Made by a program: the position numbers and the translations under genes. The notes beneath the pieces are model-generated. The model saw nothing but the letters and a program-made list of their open reading frames with translations, was not told the origin of the DNA and made no database searches. Below, piece after piece: positions 1-9,533 of a stretch of DNA of 64,000 bases. Source of the DNA: Planctomycetia bacterium (GTDB lineage: Bacteria; Planctomycetota; Brocadiia; Brocadiales; Brocadiaceae); assembly GCA_015075005.1 (NCBI GenBank), contig JABTVC010000001.1, positions 1,240,001-1,304,000 of the forward strand. The letters run 5' to 3'. How positions within the stretch are numbered: the stretch's first letter is position 1; each line of letters starts with the position of its first letter.

Positions 1-2
1 GA

Positions 3-437
3 TTTGGTGAAAAACTCGATGCGTTTGTATTAAGCATGAACAGGGCTGCTGAGCAAGCTGCTCCATTTGCCGAAGATATCTTTGTAAATGCGATATCTGA
101 TATGACATTCGATGACGCAAGGAAAATTCTTGACGGCGCCGATACGGCCATCACTGACTATTTCAAAGAAAAGACTTATCATAATCTCGTAAAGACATAT
201 CAGCCGGTAGTAGAGAAAAAAATGGGCGAGAACGATTCTACCCGCAAATACAAAGAACTTGTTGAACGGTACCAATCTATTCCTTTTGCGGGTAAACTTG
301 GAGTTTTTGATCCGGACCAGTATGTCATAACCAAATCGCTCGATGGATTATTTTCCGTTTTAGGTGAGGAGGAACGTAAAATCCGTAAAGACCCTGCAGC
401 GCGGGTAACTGACATCCTTAAGGTCGTATTTAAATGA
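3..437 (+). CDS. DUF4197 family protein, 3' part
   Basis: The frame is open to the left edge, so the N-terminus is outside the window. About 144 residues are visible. The stretch [10 protein letters not shown], the block [14 protein letters not shown] followed by I-T-D-Y-F, and the later FxPVVEKKM-like segment match the DUF4197 family of small, usually exported proteins of unknown function. The signal peptide would be upstream. It ends 50 bp from the convergent ThiF-like gene. The function is unknown; the family call rests on motif memory only. Confidence 0.75.
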   Translation, partial: FGEKLDAFVLSMNRAAEQAAPFAEDIFVNAISDMTFDDARKILDGADTAITDYFKEKTYHNLVKTYQPVVEKKMGENDSTRKYKELVERYQSIPFAGKLGVFDPDQYVITKSLDGLFSVLGEEERKIRKDPAARVTDILKVVFK

Positions 438-489
438 TAGATTGGCAGGGGGGCAAAGTAGCCGCTGGTCAGTTACCCTTACCTATGGT

Positions 490-1515
490 TTACATACCTA
501 TATATTTTGCGTAAAGTCCCTTCGCCATCGATGCATCATTTGTGCCCGAAATAATTGATCTCCCATCCGGAAACACTGTTAATTCGTATTTGTCTATCTT
601 AAAGCGTAATAAAAAACTATTAAAGGACACATTTCCCACCTTTTCCAATCGTGCTGCAAGTCTGGCCATGTCTAATTTTGATCCATGAGGATGTGAAATT
701 TGCACTGCATTCCTGCCACACAATGAGGTTGTTGTTACATAGGTGTCCCGTGACAAAAATTCATATTTTTGCTGTTTGCATGTTACGCAATCGGCATTCT
801 CTTTGATATCTTCTACATGCAGTCGCTTCATTTCGTTACGCCAAAGGTCAATCTTTACAAGTCCTTTGCTCAGGGTATCGAAATTATCCGTTAATATTTT
901 TAATGCCTCCGCTATCTGAATAGAGGCGACCACGCTGGCGATGGGTGCAATAATCCCCTCCGTATCGCATGTTTCGGTAGTGCCAATAGGTGGAACGTCT
1001 TCGAGTATACATCTGAGGCAAGGGGTCTTTGATGGGACAATGTTCATGGTGAGACCCGTACTCCCGATGCATGCACCGTAAATCCAGGGTATCCTGCTTT
1101 TCACACAATAATCATTAATCAGAAATCGAGTTTCAAAGTTATCGGTTCCATCAATGACAATATGTGCGTTGTGCAGGAGAGTCTCGATATTCGATGGATT
1201 AAGGTCAACAATGGCAGACTCAATCTGAATATGGGAATTGACTTTTTGAAGTTTTTTTTGTGCAGCAATAGCTTTCGGGAGGTTTTTCCCGATATCTTCT
1301 TCGTCAAATAAGGATTGACGTTGCAGGTTGCTTTCTTCGATATAATCACGGTCTATGATCTTCAGGCACTTTATTCCACTCCGGACGAGAAGATTGGATG
1401 ACGTGCATCCTAATGCACCGCAACCCACAAGCACGGCGGTCTTCTGCATAAGCAATTGTTGGCCTTGTCTGCCTATCCCGTAGAACAATGCCTGCCGTGC
1501 GTAACGCTCTGACAT
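490..1515 (-). CDS. ThiF/MoeB/HesA-family adenylyltransferase (E1-like)
   Basis: A 341-residue E1-like enzyme, expected to adenylate the C-terminus of a small sulfur-carrier protein (ThiS, MoaD or similar) in thiamin, molybdopterin or thio-cofactor synthesis. Visible features are the ATP-binding GCGALG (residues 31-36), DRD (55-57), an ESNLQRQ segment with the conserved Arg (61-67), Lys81, GTDN (123-126), two zinc-type CxxC pairs (CLRC 166-169 and CVTC 243-246) and a candidate catalytic Cys183 in TCDT. About 90 extra C-terminal residues follow the E1 domain, where MoeB/ThiF relatives often carry an accessory domain. No carrier protein is adjacent, so the pathway cannot be assigned. The start lies 1 bp beyond the stop of the upstream gene, so the two are probably co-transcribed. 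Confidence 0.85.
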   Translation of the reverse strand: MSERYARQALFYGIGRQGQQLLMQKTAVLVGCGALGCTSSNLLVRSGIKCLKIIDRDYIEESNLQRQSLFDEEDIGKNLPKAIAAQKKLQKVNSHIQIESAIVDLNPSNIETLLHNAHIVIDGTDNFETRFLINDYCVKSRIPWIYGACIGSTGLTMNIVPSKTPCLRCILEDVPPIGTTETCDTEGIIAPIASVVASIQIAEALKILTDNFDTLSKGLVKIDLWRNEMKRLHVEDIKENADCVTCKQQKYEFLSRDTYVTTTSLCGRNAVQISHPHGSKLDMARLAARLEKVGNVSFNSFLLRFKIDKYELTVFPDGRSIISGTNDASMAKGLYAKYIGM

Positions 1516-1516
1516 G

Positions 1517-2194
1517 CTAACTTTTTATTTTGAAATTACTCAGACAGGATTTATCTCCTGCTGCAATGGCCTTCTCTCTCTCGTATCCGATTTGAGAATT
1601 TATTCCTTCACCAAACCCTGCAATCCATGCATTAATGATATTACACATCGTTAAAAAATCTGCACCACCGTTGCGCCAATAAACCTCGTGAACACAGCTT
1701 TCGTGATCCCATGAGGTGCTTTTTTCAGACTCTGCCACCACCTGAGCGCCACGATCGCAAGGCATTCCATCGCTGAGGTAATCTCCCATTACTTCAAAGG
1801 CCCTTGCTGTATCGTTGCAATCTGCTGGTGAGAGTCCCTTGTTCCTGATAGCCTCTTTTCCGCACACAACGCCATGTCCATGTGCAGCTTCTGCCGCTAC
1901 TTTTGCAGCATCGCTGTATTTTGCACAGAATGCAGCAATCGTAGCAGCTTCTCGTGTTTCTGCCTCGATAATGAGACTTTGAATACCCTGATGAATGGAT
2001 TTATTGGCTAATAATTCTTCAAGGGGTTTGTTAGTATTCGGTTTAGGATATTTTTTATATACCTGTTCAAGGATCTCATCTGCCTCTGCTCCATACTTTG
2101 TTTTAAATGCAGAAATAATGGCAGATTCCCTTGCCTCCGAGGTCTTAATCTTACCGTACATCCAATGATGAATCGGTCCTAATACTAAACTCAT
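1517..2194 (-). CDS. Uncharacterised Cys-containing protein with internal duplication
   Basis: 225 residues with no signal peptide or membrane segment. I do not recognise it with confidence. The N-terminal half contains two similar segments of about 28 residues, one beginning SEARESAIISAFKTKYG (about 19-35) and one beginning AETREAATIAAFCAKYS (about 77-93), which suggests an internal duplication. The C-terminal half has conserved-looking Cys, His and Asp positions (PCDRG, DHESCVHEVYW, FLTMCNIINAW, GDKSCLSNF). This pattern vaguely recalls the L-2-amino-thiazoline-4-carboxylate hydrolase-like family (PF14196); that assignment is a guess. Immediately upstream of the E1-like gene and downstream of NifU and DUF1858 genes, so a redox, Fe-S or sulfur link is possible. 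Confidence 0.6.
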   Translation of the reverse strand: MSLVLGPIHHWMYGKIKTSEARESAIISAFKTKYGAEADEILEQVYKKYPKPNTNKPLEELLANKSIHQGIQSLIIEAETREAATIAAFCAKYSDAAKVAAEAAHGHGVVCGKEAIRNKGLSPADCNDTARAFEVMGDYLSDGMPCDRGAQVVAESEKSTSWDHESCVHEVYWRNGGADFLTMCNIINAWIAGFGEGINSQIGYEREKAIAAGDKSCLSNFKIKS

Positions 2195-2269
2195 CCAGAA
2201 TCTCCTCAGTGTGAAATTTGAATAATTATTACGCCAACTATAAAACCACCAAGATTGCCTTAAATAAAG

Positions 2270-2487
2270 CTATGCAAGCTCCACGGATTCTACTTCGGGA
2301 ATTGCTTCTTTGAGACGTTCCTCTACGCCGTATTTTGGTGTCATAAGTGCACTCGGGCGGGATCCGCATGCCCCTTTAAACGTACCTTTACAACACCACC
2401 TTGTACATCTACAAGTTCAATATCTCCACCATCTGCCTGCAATGCCGGTCTGATATGTTTCAGGGCTTCTTCTATTTTTTCCTTCAT
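2270..2487 (-). pseudogene. NifU C-terminal-domain (Nfu-type) Fe-S scaffold, frameshifted
   Basis: From an ATG at 2487 the protein begins MKEKIEEALKHIRPALQADG and runs through GGDIELVDVQGGVVKVRLKG, the classic NifU-like domain. In the given sequence it then changes frame and stops after about 48 codons. Adding one G to the G-run (C-run 2371-2374 on the plus strand) restores GACGSRPSALMTPKYGVEER and a C-terminus ending at the TAG at 2270-2272, for a total of 72 residues. The family needs CxxC here. The second Cys codon reads CGC (Arg, 2357-2359), so there is a substitution as well as a frameshift. Members deliver Fe-S clusters. Either this copy is decaying or the read consensus is poor; two independent defects favour decay. 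Confidence 0.8.
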
Positions 2488-2511
2488 TCAATGCTCCTTT
2501 TTTTGAAATGG

Positions 2512-2736
2512 TTAGTCTTTTTTCTTTTCAATAACAGCGTTCAGTTCCTTAATAATTACTTCAGGGTCAACATTATGCATGGCGGCACCAAAGGCAATGT
2601 CCTCTGTCTTCGAACCTGGACATGTAAAGCAACCGGCCCCAAAATATTTTTTTACAACGGGCTCGGCTTCAGGATAGTGTTTAATTACATCGCCTATGCT
2701 GGTCTTTTTTGTTATTTTTATTATGCCTTCTGTCAT
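2512..2736 (-). CDS. DUF1858 / prismane-associated redox disulfide domain protein
   Basis: A 74-residue protein read from the ATG at 2736, which has a GGAAT-type ribosome site upstream. The longer frame to 2781 adds a hydrophobic stretch without support. The pattern TSIGDVIKHYPEAEPVVKKY, then GCFTCPGS with a CxxC pair, then EDIAFGAAMHNVDPEVIIKELN, matches the DUF1858 domain. This small domain is often found alone or attached to hybrid-cluster or Fe-S proteins and is proposed to carry a redox-active disulfide. It lies next to the broken NifU gene on the same strand, which fits a small Fe-S/redox cluster. Its target is unknown. Confidence 0.8.
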   Translation of the reverse strand: MTEGIIKITKKTSIGDVIKHYPEAEPVVKKYFGAGCFTCPGSKTEDIAFGAAMHNVDPEVIIKELNAVIEKKKD

Positions 2737-2995
2737 ACGTTTATAATTCCTTATAAAAAAACTTATTGAAAGAAGCAACACCTTGTATCAATCATTACCA
2801 TAAGGGAAATCGTATGGAAAGCCTTTATGATTTCCACAGGTATAGTAATCTGTAATGATTACTATAAAGTTTAGGGTATCGGACAATGGGGTTTTTGTCA
2901 ATCAAAAAAATATTTAAAGACCGCTCATGCGGAAGAGACGATGTTTTAAAAATTTGATTGATTAATGAATATTTATCTTTTACACTTATTTACCT

Positions 2996-3865
2996 ATGAT
3001 TACACTACCTCATATCCCTTTCATTATCACGATAGTCTTATATTCTATCTCTTCCATTTGGTCAATTGGCTACATCGCAAAACCTTTTGTCTTCAATAAA
3101 AAAGTAGCTACGTGGTCAATGATGATGGGTTTCTTCGTTCACAGCGGGTTTTTGGTATTCCTGGGACTTGAATCCGGTAATATCCCGATAACAAACGTCT
3201 ATGAGTCTTTCGTATCGTTACTATGGTGCATTCTGTTTGTTTATATCAATCTGGATTATCTTTACAAGTTGCCATCTTTAGATACATTTTTAATGCCAGT
3301 CGTTACTATGCTCTCTATCTGGGCTCTTACGTTCGATGGGGGAGATTTGTTTATTACCATAAGTATTCCGAATTTTTGGCTCATAGCGCATATCATCCCT
3401 ATTTTTGTTGGATATGCTGCCTTTACCATATCCTTTAGCTTGAGTATTATGTACCTTACACAACAAAGACAACTAAAGCACAAACTGTTTGGTTCACTTT
3501 TTAATAAGTTACCCTCACTGGAAGGGATTGACAAGCTGATGTGGAAGACGATCTCTTTTGGTTTTCCGCTGCTTACCCTTGGACTTGTATTTGGTGCATT
3601 CTGGGTCAGGACTCAAAATATTTTAGGTGAACAGTGGTACCTGGATTATAAGGTTGTTCTCGGTTTGGCCACGTGGCTTATATATGCAGCCCTGTTGCAC
3701 ATGAGGCTTGTGTCATCGTTCCATGGTACGAAGATCGCCTGTCTGACAATTGCGGGTTTTTGCCTCGTGTTTTTTACTTTTATTGGAACCTTCTTTATGG
3801 GCTCAAAACATGCCTTTCAGAAGATGAGCGAGCAGACACGCAAAGAGATTTTGAATATACAATAA
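2996..3865 (+). CDS. CcsA/HemX-type cytochrome c assembly membrane protein
   Basis: 289 residues with about eight predicted membrane helices. The segment NVYESFVSLLWCILF and the C-terminal FGAFWVRTQNILGEQWYLDYK match the cytochrome c assembly (CcsA/ResC/HemX) superfamily. The full tryptophan-rich heme motif (WGxxWxWD) of CcsA is not present, which points to the HemX-like branch. In Bacillus, hemX also sits next to hemA and affects the level of glutamyl-tRNA reductase. Here hemA follows after 18 bp, so the same role (heme handling or HemA control in the cytoplasmic membrane) is the best inference. No clear Shine-Dalgarno precedes the ATG. Confidence 0.8.
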   Translation: MITLPHIPFIITIVLYSISSIWSIGYIAKPFVFNKKVATWSMMMGFFVHSGFLVFLGLESGNIPITNVYESFVSLLWCILFVYINLDYLYKLPSLDTFLMPVVTMLSIWALTFDGGDLFITISIPNFWLIAHIIPIFVGYAAFTISFSLSIMYLTQQRQLKHKLFGSLFNKLPSLEGIDKLMWKTISFGFPLLTLGLVFGAFWVRTQNILGEQWYLDYKVVLGLATWLIYAALLHMRLVSSFHGTKIACLTIAGFCLVFFTFIGTFFMGSKHAFQKMSEQTRKEILNIQ

Positions 3866-3883
3866 GCATACAAAGGATCGGAT

Positions 3884-5170
3884 ATGAGTATCCTCGTTGT
3901 TGGATTAAATCATAAGTCAGCCCCGGTAGAAGTCAGGGAAAAATTAGCCTTTAATGCCAACAATATTTCCGCGGCCTTATCCCTGTTCCTCCATAAATAT
4001 CAAACGGCTGAGACAGTTATTTTGTCAACCTGTAACCGTGTGGAAATGTATGTGTCCTCCCTGGAAGGCACCCTTACCGTGGAAGATATTCTTTCGTTCC
4101 TTGCTGACTTTCACAAGGTTGCGGTAGACGAATTTTCTCCTTATATGTATCACTATAAGGATGATCGCACCGTGAACCATCTTTTCTTTGTTACTGCCAG
4201 TCTCGATTCTATGGTGCTGGGTGAATCGCAAATCCTTTCGCAGGTCAAAGAAGCGTATACGACAGCGTCCATGGAAGAGTCCACGGGAAAAGTTATGAAC
4301 CAATTATTTCAGCAGGCGCTCAATGTGGCAAAGATCGTGCATACGCAGACGTCCATTGGGAAAAGAAAGGTTTCTATAAGCTCTGTGGCCGTAGAATTTG
4401 CCGAAAAGATATTCCAGAATTTTACCGGTAAAACGGTACTTGTCGTGGGTGCTGGTGAAATGTGTGAACTTTTACTAAAGCATCTTTATGAAGAAGGCGC
4501 TCGTACCATTGTAGTTGCGAACCGTACCTTTGAACGTGCGCAAGAGATTGCCAATGCCTTTCAGGGTCAGGCGATTAAATATGAATTACTGGGCGAATAC
4601 CTTGCAAACGCCGACATCATCATCAGTTCAACCTCCGCTCCCCATTACGTAATTCATGTTGACCAGGTAAAAGAAGCTATCCGGCACAGAAGGGGCAATC
4701 CCATGTTTCTCATAGATATTGCCGTTCCCCGGGATATTGAACCTGAAGTTGCAAATATTGACAATGTCTATCTCTATAATATTGATGACCTGCAGTCCGT
4801 CGTAAGCCAGAATATCGATGAACGAACCAGAGAAGTGGAAAAATGCCGCATCATTGTTGATAAAGAGGTGGAACACTTCATGGCAAGGCTTGAGGAAATG
4901 AAGATAGAACCTGCAATAACTCTCTTACGCAACCATTTCCATGCTATTGGAAAAGAAGAGTTAGAGCGTCTAAAACCAAAACTAAAAAATATACCCAACG
5001 ATGACTGGGAGCAAGTTGTCTACGCGGTGGAACGTACCATAAACAAACTTCTCCATCATCCCGCGAAAGTAGCAAAACAAGAAGCAAAAAACGGCGGTGG
5101 ATACCGGTATGTAGAAATAATAAAAAAACTATTCGGTACATTTCATCACACCGACCATCTCCAGCATTAA
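3884..5170 (+). CDS. hemA: Glutamyl-tRNA reductase
   Basis: 428 residues, the usual length. It reduces glutamyl-tRNA(Glu) to glutamate-1-semialdehyde with NADPH, the first committed step of tetrapyrrole synthesis by the C5 route. An anammox cell would need it for its many heme proteins. Visible features are GLNHKSAP (7-14), catalytic Cys50 in STCNRVEMYV, the conserved His99, GESQILSQVKEAY (113-125), the NADPH-binding VVGAGEM near residue 190, and the C-terminal dimerisation helix region. Probably translated with the upstream CcsA/HemX gene (18 bp gap). It ends 49 bp from the convergent GGDEF gene. Confidence 0.96.
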   Translation: MSILVVGLNHKSAPVEVREKLAFNANNISAALSLFLHKYQTAETVILSTCNRVEMYVSSLEGTLTVEDILSFLADFHKVAVDEFSPYMYHYKDDRTVNHLFFVTASLDSMVLGESQILSQVKEAYTTASMEESTGKVMNQLFQQALNVAKIVHTQTSIGKRKVSISSVAVEFAEKIFQNFTGKTVLVVGAGEMCELLLKHLYEEGARTIVVANRTFERAQEIANAFQGQAIKYELLGEYLANADIIISSTSAPHYVIHVDQVKEAIRHRRGNPMFLIDIAVPRDIEPEVANIDNVYLYNIDDLQSVVSQNIDERTREVEKCRIIVDKEVEHFMARLEEMKIEPAITLLRNHFHAIGKEELERLKPKLKNIPNDDWEQVVYAVERTINKLLHHPAKVAKQEAKNGGGYRYVEIIKKLFGTFHHTDHLQH

Positions 5171-5219
5171 CTTGCATAATATCCCTTGATTCTCTATCCC
5201 AGTTTTATTCACACACGCC

Positions 5220-6314
5220 TTAAACATCAGATGATCTTACGTAAACGGCAGACTCATATCCACAGACCTTATTCCCGCCTTCTTTTTTTGCTTTATACAT
5301 GGCCTTATCTGCATGAACAAGGAGTGACTTTGCATCATTATGCCGGGCAAGTTCCGCAATACCAATGCTTATTGTCCTTTGAACCGCCTCGCCTCCTGAT
5401 GAAATATGGAATTCGATGTTGCCAAAACCTTTGAGTATACGATTGGCAATAGTAATGGCGCTGCAATTTGAAGTTTCTGGCAATATTACGGTAAGTTCTT
5501 CACCGCCGTATCGGCATGGCACGTCAATCCCGTTTCGTATATGTTTTTTTATTATATTTCCCAGGCGTTGCAGTACTTTGTCGCCCATAGCGTGTCCATA
5601 GTCATCATTGAAGTTTTTGAACTTATCGATGTCGATAAACAACAGGCACAGGTCGTGCCGGAGTCGTCTTGCCCTGAGTACCTCTTTTTCTAAAATATCA
5701 TCAAAATATCTTCTGTTGTATAGCCCGGTGAGTTTATCGGTAATGGATAATCTTTCAAGTTCGTCCTGAAGGTGCTTCCTTTCGGTGATATCTCTCAGGA
5801 TTTCCATTTTAGAAATATCCTTGGTACCCATTACAAATGGTACAATAATGGAATCGTAAATCTTCCCGTTCATAGTCCTTTCTATCTGCAATGCATGTCC
5901 CTGCAGGATTTTTTCTATACCGTTTTGCTGACAGGGGATTTCCTGGTGACAGATTGCATGGCAACAATATTTTCCTAATGCAAGGCCGTATTCTTTTAAC
6001 GCGGCTTTATTCATATACTGAATTTTATTCTCTTTATCTATAATAAAAATCATATCCTTTGTGGTTGAAAGGATGGTATCGAAAAAGTCTTTTTGCTCCT
6101 CAATGGCCTTATATGATTTTTTTACGCCTCTCGTTGCACAATAGATATAAACAACACTAAAAATGACCGCTATAAGCACACCCGTATAGAGAGAGCCAGC
6201 AGTTTTTTGTATTTTCCCGATTTTGGCGAGTGAGAGGGAGATAAAAACCGCCATTCCTGTCAATGATAACAGGACAATGCCGAACCACAGTTCCAAACAT
6301 TTACTGATGCGCAT
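5220..6314 (-). CDS. Membrane PAS-GGDEF diguanylate cyclase
   Basis: 364 residues: two N-terminal membrane helices (about 9-31 and 42-62), a PAS domain (about 75-190), then a GGDEF domain (about 195-350). It should make cyclic di-GMP from two GTP. The metal-binding LFIDIDKFKNFNDDYGH is present. The signature reads RYGGEEL, so the last residue of GGEEF is Leu. The upstream allosteric I-site (RxxD) is imperfect: the arginine is displaced by one (RNGID), so product inhibition may be lost. The PAS domain carries a Cys/His-rich run, KYCCHAICHQEIPC, which might bind a metal or heme. That last point is speculation. No target gene is adjacent. Confidence 0.88.
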   Translation of the reverse strand: MRISKCLELWFGIVLLSLTGMAVFISLSLAKIGKIQKTAGSLYTGVLIAVIFSVVYIYCATRGVKKSYKAIEEQKDFFDTILSTTKDMIFIIDKENKIQYMNKAALKEYGLALGKYCCHAICHQEIPCQQNGIEKILQGHALQIERTMNGKIYDSIIVPFVMGTKDISKMEILRDITERKHLQDELERLSITDKLTGLYNRRYFDDILEKEVLRARRLRHDLCLLFIDIDKFKNFNDDYGHAMGDKVLQRLGNIIKKHIRNGIDVPCRYGGEELTVILPETSNCSAITIANRILKGFGNIEFHISSGGEAVQRTISIGIAELARHNDAKSLLVHADKAMYKAKKEGGNKVCGYESAVYVRSSDV

Positions 6315-6517
6315 GTTAGTTCCCTTCCATGGTTGACCTGAAAATGAACCTATCGTTATATATTGAGGATGTTTACGCCTTTATCGTCAAAAAACACCGT
6401 GTGAATATCAGTTTTGAATTAGGCTGCCTTCGGCGACTTGCAGCCACAAAGACGTTACGACACAAAGAAAATACTCCGTGTATGCTTGACCCTGTGGTTA
6501 AAATTTTGCACACAATC

Positions 6518-6771
6518 TATGCCCGAAGGGCAGAAAGCATATAGTCAGGGGTGAAGCCCCTGGACGAAGAAAGATAAAAAGAATTAACCCCGAAGGGGTG
6601 AAAGAAAAAAGGATAGTATTAATTTCCCCAGAAATATTGCATTGAATACAAATTGTATTTGGAAATGATTGAGCAATAATTTCTTTCACCCTTTCCGGGC
6701 TGATTGTTTTTGTACATTTTAGCAGAAGGCTTTTGCCCCCTGCTATATACTGACGGCCTTTCGGGCCTAAC
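6518..6771. repeat. Cluster of short palindromic GC-rich repeats
   Basis: Several short palindromes follow one another, each with a CCCGAAGGG- or CCTTTCGGG-like core. Examples are TGCCCGAAGGGCA (about 6519-6532), GGGGTGAAGCCCC (about 6549-6561), ACCCCGAAGGGGT (about 6587-6599) and GGCCTTTCGGGCC (about 6755-6768). The arrangement resembles REP-like repeat debris that is common between genes of many bacteria. A related palindrome (GGCTGC...GCAGCC) lies at about 6422-6445. Confidence 0.6.
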
Positions 6772-7549
6772 ATTAAAATTCCCAATATATTCTATAAAAA
6801 TGACATATGGAGTATCATCTGACAACAGGAATATGAATTGTTGAAAGATGTTTTTAAAAAAGTTAAATTGTTATGGATTTTTTAATTAAGAGTAATGAAT
6901 GTATGTAATACCCCATCATTTGCAAGAAGAAAGGCGAGGGCAATAAAAAGAACGGGAACAAATATTTGGCGTGGGCGTATGTGAAAGCAGCGAATTTTAT
7001 GATAAGGTATAGGGAACCTGTTAGGAGTTGGCATCAACGTAAGGCGTAGAAGACAAACAAAATCGTGACAATTAAGGCGTTAAGCAACAAGATAGCGCGG
7101 GCGTGTTACTTTATCATAATCATCAAAGTCCACCTATGCTGCGAGCCACAAAGGGTTGGCCATGGAGCCATAAGTATGTGACAAACAATTGGACATAGCA
7201 TTGTACCAACGATTTTCTGGGGCAGATACTTGCCAGGGGGCGACCTGTCTGCGTGCGGTTACGCACAGGCAGGAGGATTACTCGTATAAGCTTGTCCTCA
7301 TGTAAATGGGGATAATTCCTAAAAAAGCCACGATCCGGATGGGTGACCCTTTTCCTTCTTCCTTCTCAGAAAATCCTTTCTTAATCAAGATTTTCTTGAC
7401 AAATGAGCGATAGATATTGGAATGCCATTAAGACAACCTGCTTAGCCTGAAACGTAAGGGGTAAAATTTGGCTTTATTATATGTTCAAATGGCCGTATAA
7501 TAAACTGGCTACGAGTATATCGTCTCATTAAATCCTTTACACATTATTT

Positions 7550-7630
7550 GTCATTGCGAGCCTTAGCGAAGCAATCTTAAATCTTCACAGTGTAAGAAGA
7601 TTGCTTCGTCGCTTCACTCCTCGCAATGAC
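7550..7630. repeat. Inverted repeat (hairpin, MITE-like)
   Basis: The left arm, 7550-7578, starts GTCATTGCGAG and contains AGCGAAGCAATCTT. The right arm, 7597-7630, starts AAGATTGCTTCG and ends CTCGCAATGAC. The arms pair almost completely around an 18-nt loop. This is a widespread type of interspersed palindrome (CATTGCGAG...CTCGCAATG) found in many bacterial genomes. It lies between genes and carries no coding sequence. Confidence 0.7.
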
Positions 7631-7757
7631 GTTTGTTTACGTATACATTTTGCTGAAACGATACACGAGTATACTTAATTCATGGTCTGTGGATTCGATG
7701 GTTGCATATTGGCCACGCCAAGCATAATAAAGGGATAACCCCGTGTGGAGGCTGATG

Positions 7758-9533
7758 ATGCTGAACCTAAAGTTACGAAATGAATTTGTCGGTTCTCAGA
7801 TGCCGGGCACAGCTATCACCCTGCGCAGGAAGGACAACACCGGAGCAGCTCAGAAAACCCCGGATTTCATCCTTTCAATTACCTACCCAACGGCTGACGT
7901 CCAGACGGCCTTGCGTGCGGTCAGTACGGATCGCTCCAGGCGGCCTATTGTCCTGATGGGAGACCGGGGGCGTGGTAAATCACACATCATGGCAGTGATG
8001 CACCACGCAGTCGAGTCCGCTTCTCAGGTTCAGCATTGGGCCAACGAATGGGGAAACAGACTTAGCTCGCAGCCCCTGAGTGACTTGGTTCTTGATGGCG
8101 GGTTCTTTGCCATTTCTGAACCGGTCCACAACCATGAGTATCCTCTGTTGTGGGACCTCATATTCGAGCGTCACCCCAAGGGAGATTTCTTCAGGGGCAA
8201 GTTCAACCAGATGGGTCGGCCATATCCTCCGCGATCCCTGCTGGAGGAGATGTTCGAGGCTCAACCCGTAGCACTGATTCTCGATGAATTCCAGAAGTGG
8301 TTCGATGGTCTGAGTGACCAACCAGGGGCGGAAGGAATCAAGTACCGGACCTGGGCAGAGAACTTCATTCAGAATCTCTCTGAGCTTTCCAGGGATCGGC
8401 CGGACATCCTGATTCTTGTTGTCTCGGTGTTGAATAACAACACGGACGCCTTTAGACAGGTGCACCGTGACGGCCCCGTCATCGTTGATTTCCGAGGGCC
8501 CACTGCAAAGGAAGACCGTAAAAAGCTACTCTTGTATCGTCTCTTTGAGAACCACCAGAACATCCCGACCGACGAGATACGGAGACTTCTCGATTCCTAT
8601 GCGTCCGAACGCTTTCGGCTTCGTTTTTCTCACCTACCGGACTCAGAAAGGTCCCGGATCATATCAGAGGTCATGGCCTGCTGGCCTTTCTCGCCGGAGC
8701 TGATGGAGCTTCTGGAAGACCACATCCTAATGGCTGAGGCCGCTCAGGAAACGCGTGACCTTATTCGTATCCTTGCTGCCTCATACCGAGCGCGTGGAGA
8801 GGCAGTACCGATCATTACACCCGCTGATTTCTTCGTGGATGACGATACATGCGGTGTTCAATCGCTGCTCGACTCGATTGCCACAGTAGGGCAGCAGGAG
8901 AAGCTGCGAGAAGTAGCCCAGCGGAATCTCGAAACAATCAAGATAATTGGAGCACCCGTACCCCATGCCCGTGAGCTGGTCAGCGCACTCTGGATACGTT
9001 CCATGTCGCCAAGAAGAAACGCGGGAGGAACGCGGCAGGAGCTTCAACTCGACATTACACGGGAACAGCCGGTCGACGACAATTCGTTCCAGGGCGAACT
9101 CGTTCAGTTGATTGAGGCAAGCATAAACATCCATGGCGAGGAAAGCCCGGATGGTCGCTTGCGATTTGGTTTGGATGAGAACCCGAGGTCGAAAGTCAGG
9201 GCCTCAGCCAAAAATGATAAACTTTGGCAGATTGGTGTGTCAGCCACTGAGACTGGCCAGACGGTTTATCCGGGGAAAGACATCGAACACGTTCGCAATA
9301 CCCTCCGTCATATCCTTGTCCCCGAAACAAGGCAATCCTCCTCTCGCGTAATAGTCCTCGGCCCAAACTGGCAGAACGACCCATGGGCTGATGTAGATGA
9401 TTTGGACAAGCCCTCGAAATGGGACAGACCGGTGCTTATTGTCATGCCTGAACCACTGCAAACCAGCGAGAGGGAGCGGGTTGATACTCTCGAGAAATGG
9501 CTCGCCAGCTATGTCTACAACGCTCCAGGATGA
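7758..9533 (+). pseudogene. BrxC/PglY-like (DUF499-type) P-loop ATPase, 3'-truncated
   Basis: About 590 residues from an ATG at 7758, chosen because GGAGG (7747-7751) precedes it by 6 bases. It has a Walker A motif GDRGRGKSH near residue 68 and a Walker B-like ALILDEFQKW. The type is the large ATPase of BREX/Pgl and related DUF499 defence systems, normally about 1,000-1,200 residues. The frame ends at EKWLASYVYNAPG, where the family normally continues. It runs directly into a PglZ C-terminal fragment in another frame, so a deletion probably removed the ATPase C-terminus and the PglZ N-terminus. The ATPase might still be expressed, but the system is not intact. Visibly more GC-rich than the flanks, suggesting transfer. 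Confidence 0.75.

Larger units (their letters stand above)
6315..7757. other. Long non-coding stretch with repeats
   Basis: About 1.4 kb between the GGDEF gene and the defence-like locus without a convincing gene. Open frames here (for example 6498-6785 on the minus strand) are built from palindromic repeats and have no domain signature. The stretch holds the repeat cluster at 6518-6771, a stem-loop near 7240-7275 (arms around CCTGTCTGCGT and ACGCACAGGCAGG) and the inverted repeat at 7550-7630. It looks like the scarred left edge of the accessory island. Confidence 0.6.

Noticed and set aside
6498..6825. Two minus-strand ORFs of 68-95 codons
   Set aside because: They are made of palindromic repeat units and show no domain or ribosome site.
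9397..9509. Upstream extension of the PglZ fragment
   Set aside because: This part overlaps the ATPase frame and has shadow-like composition; PglZ similarity starts near 9530.
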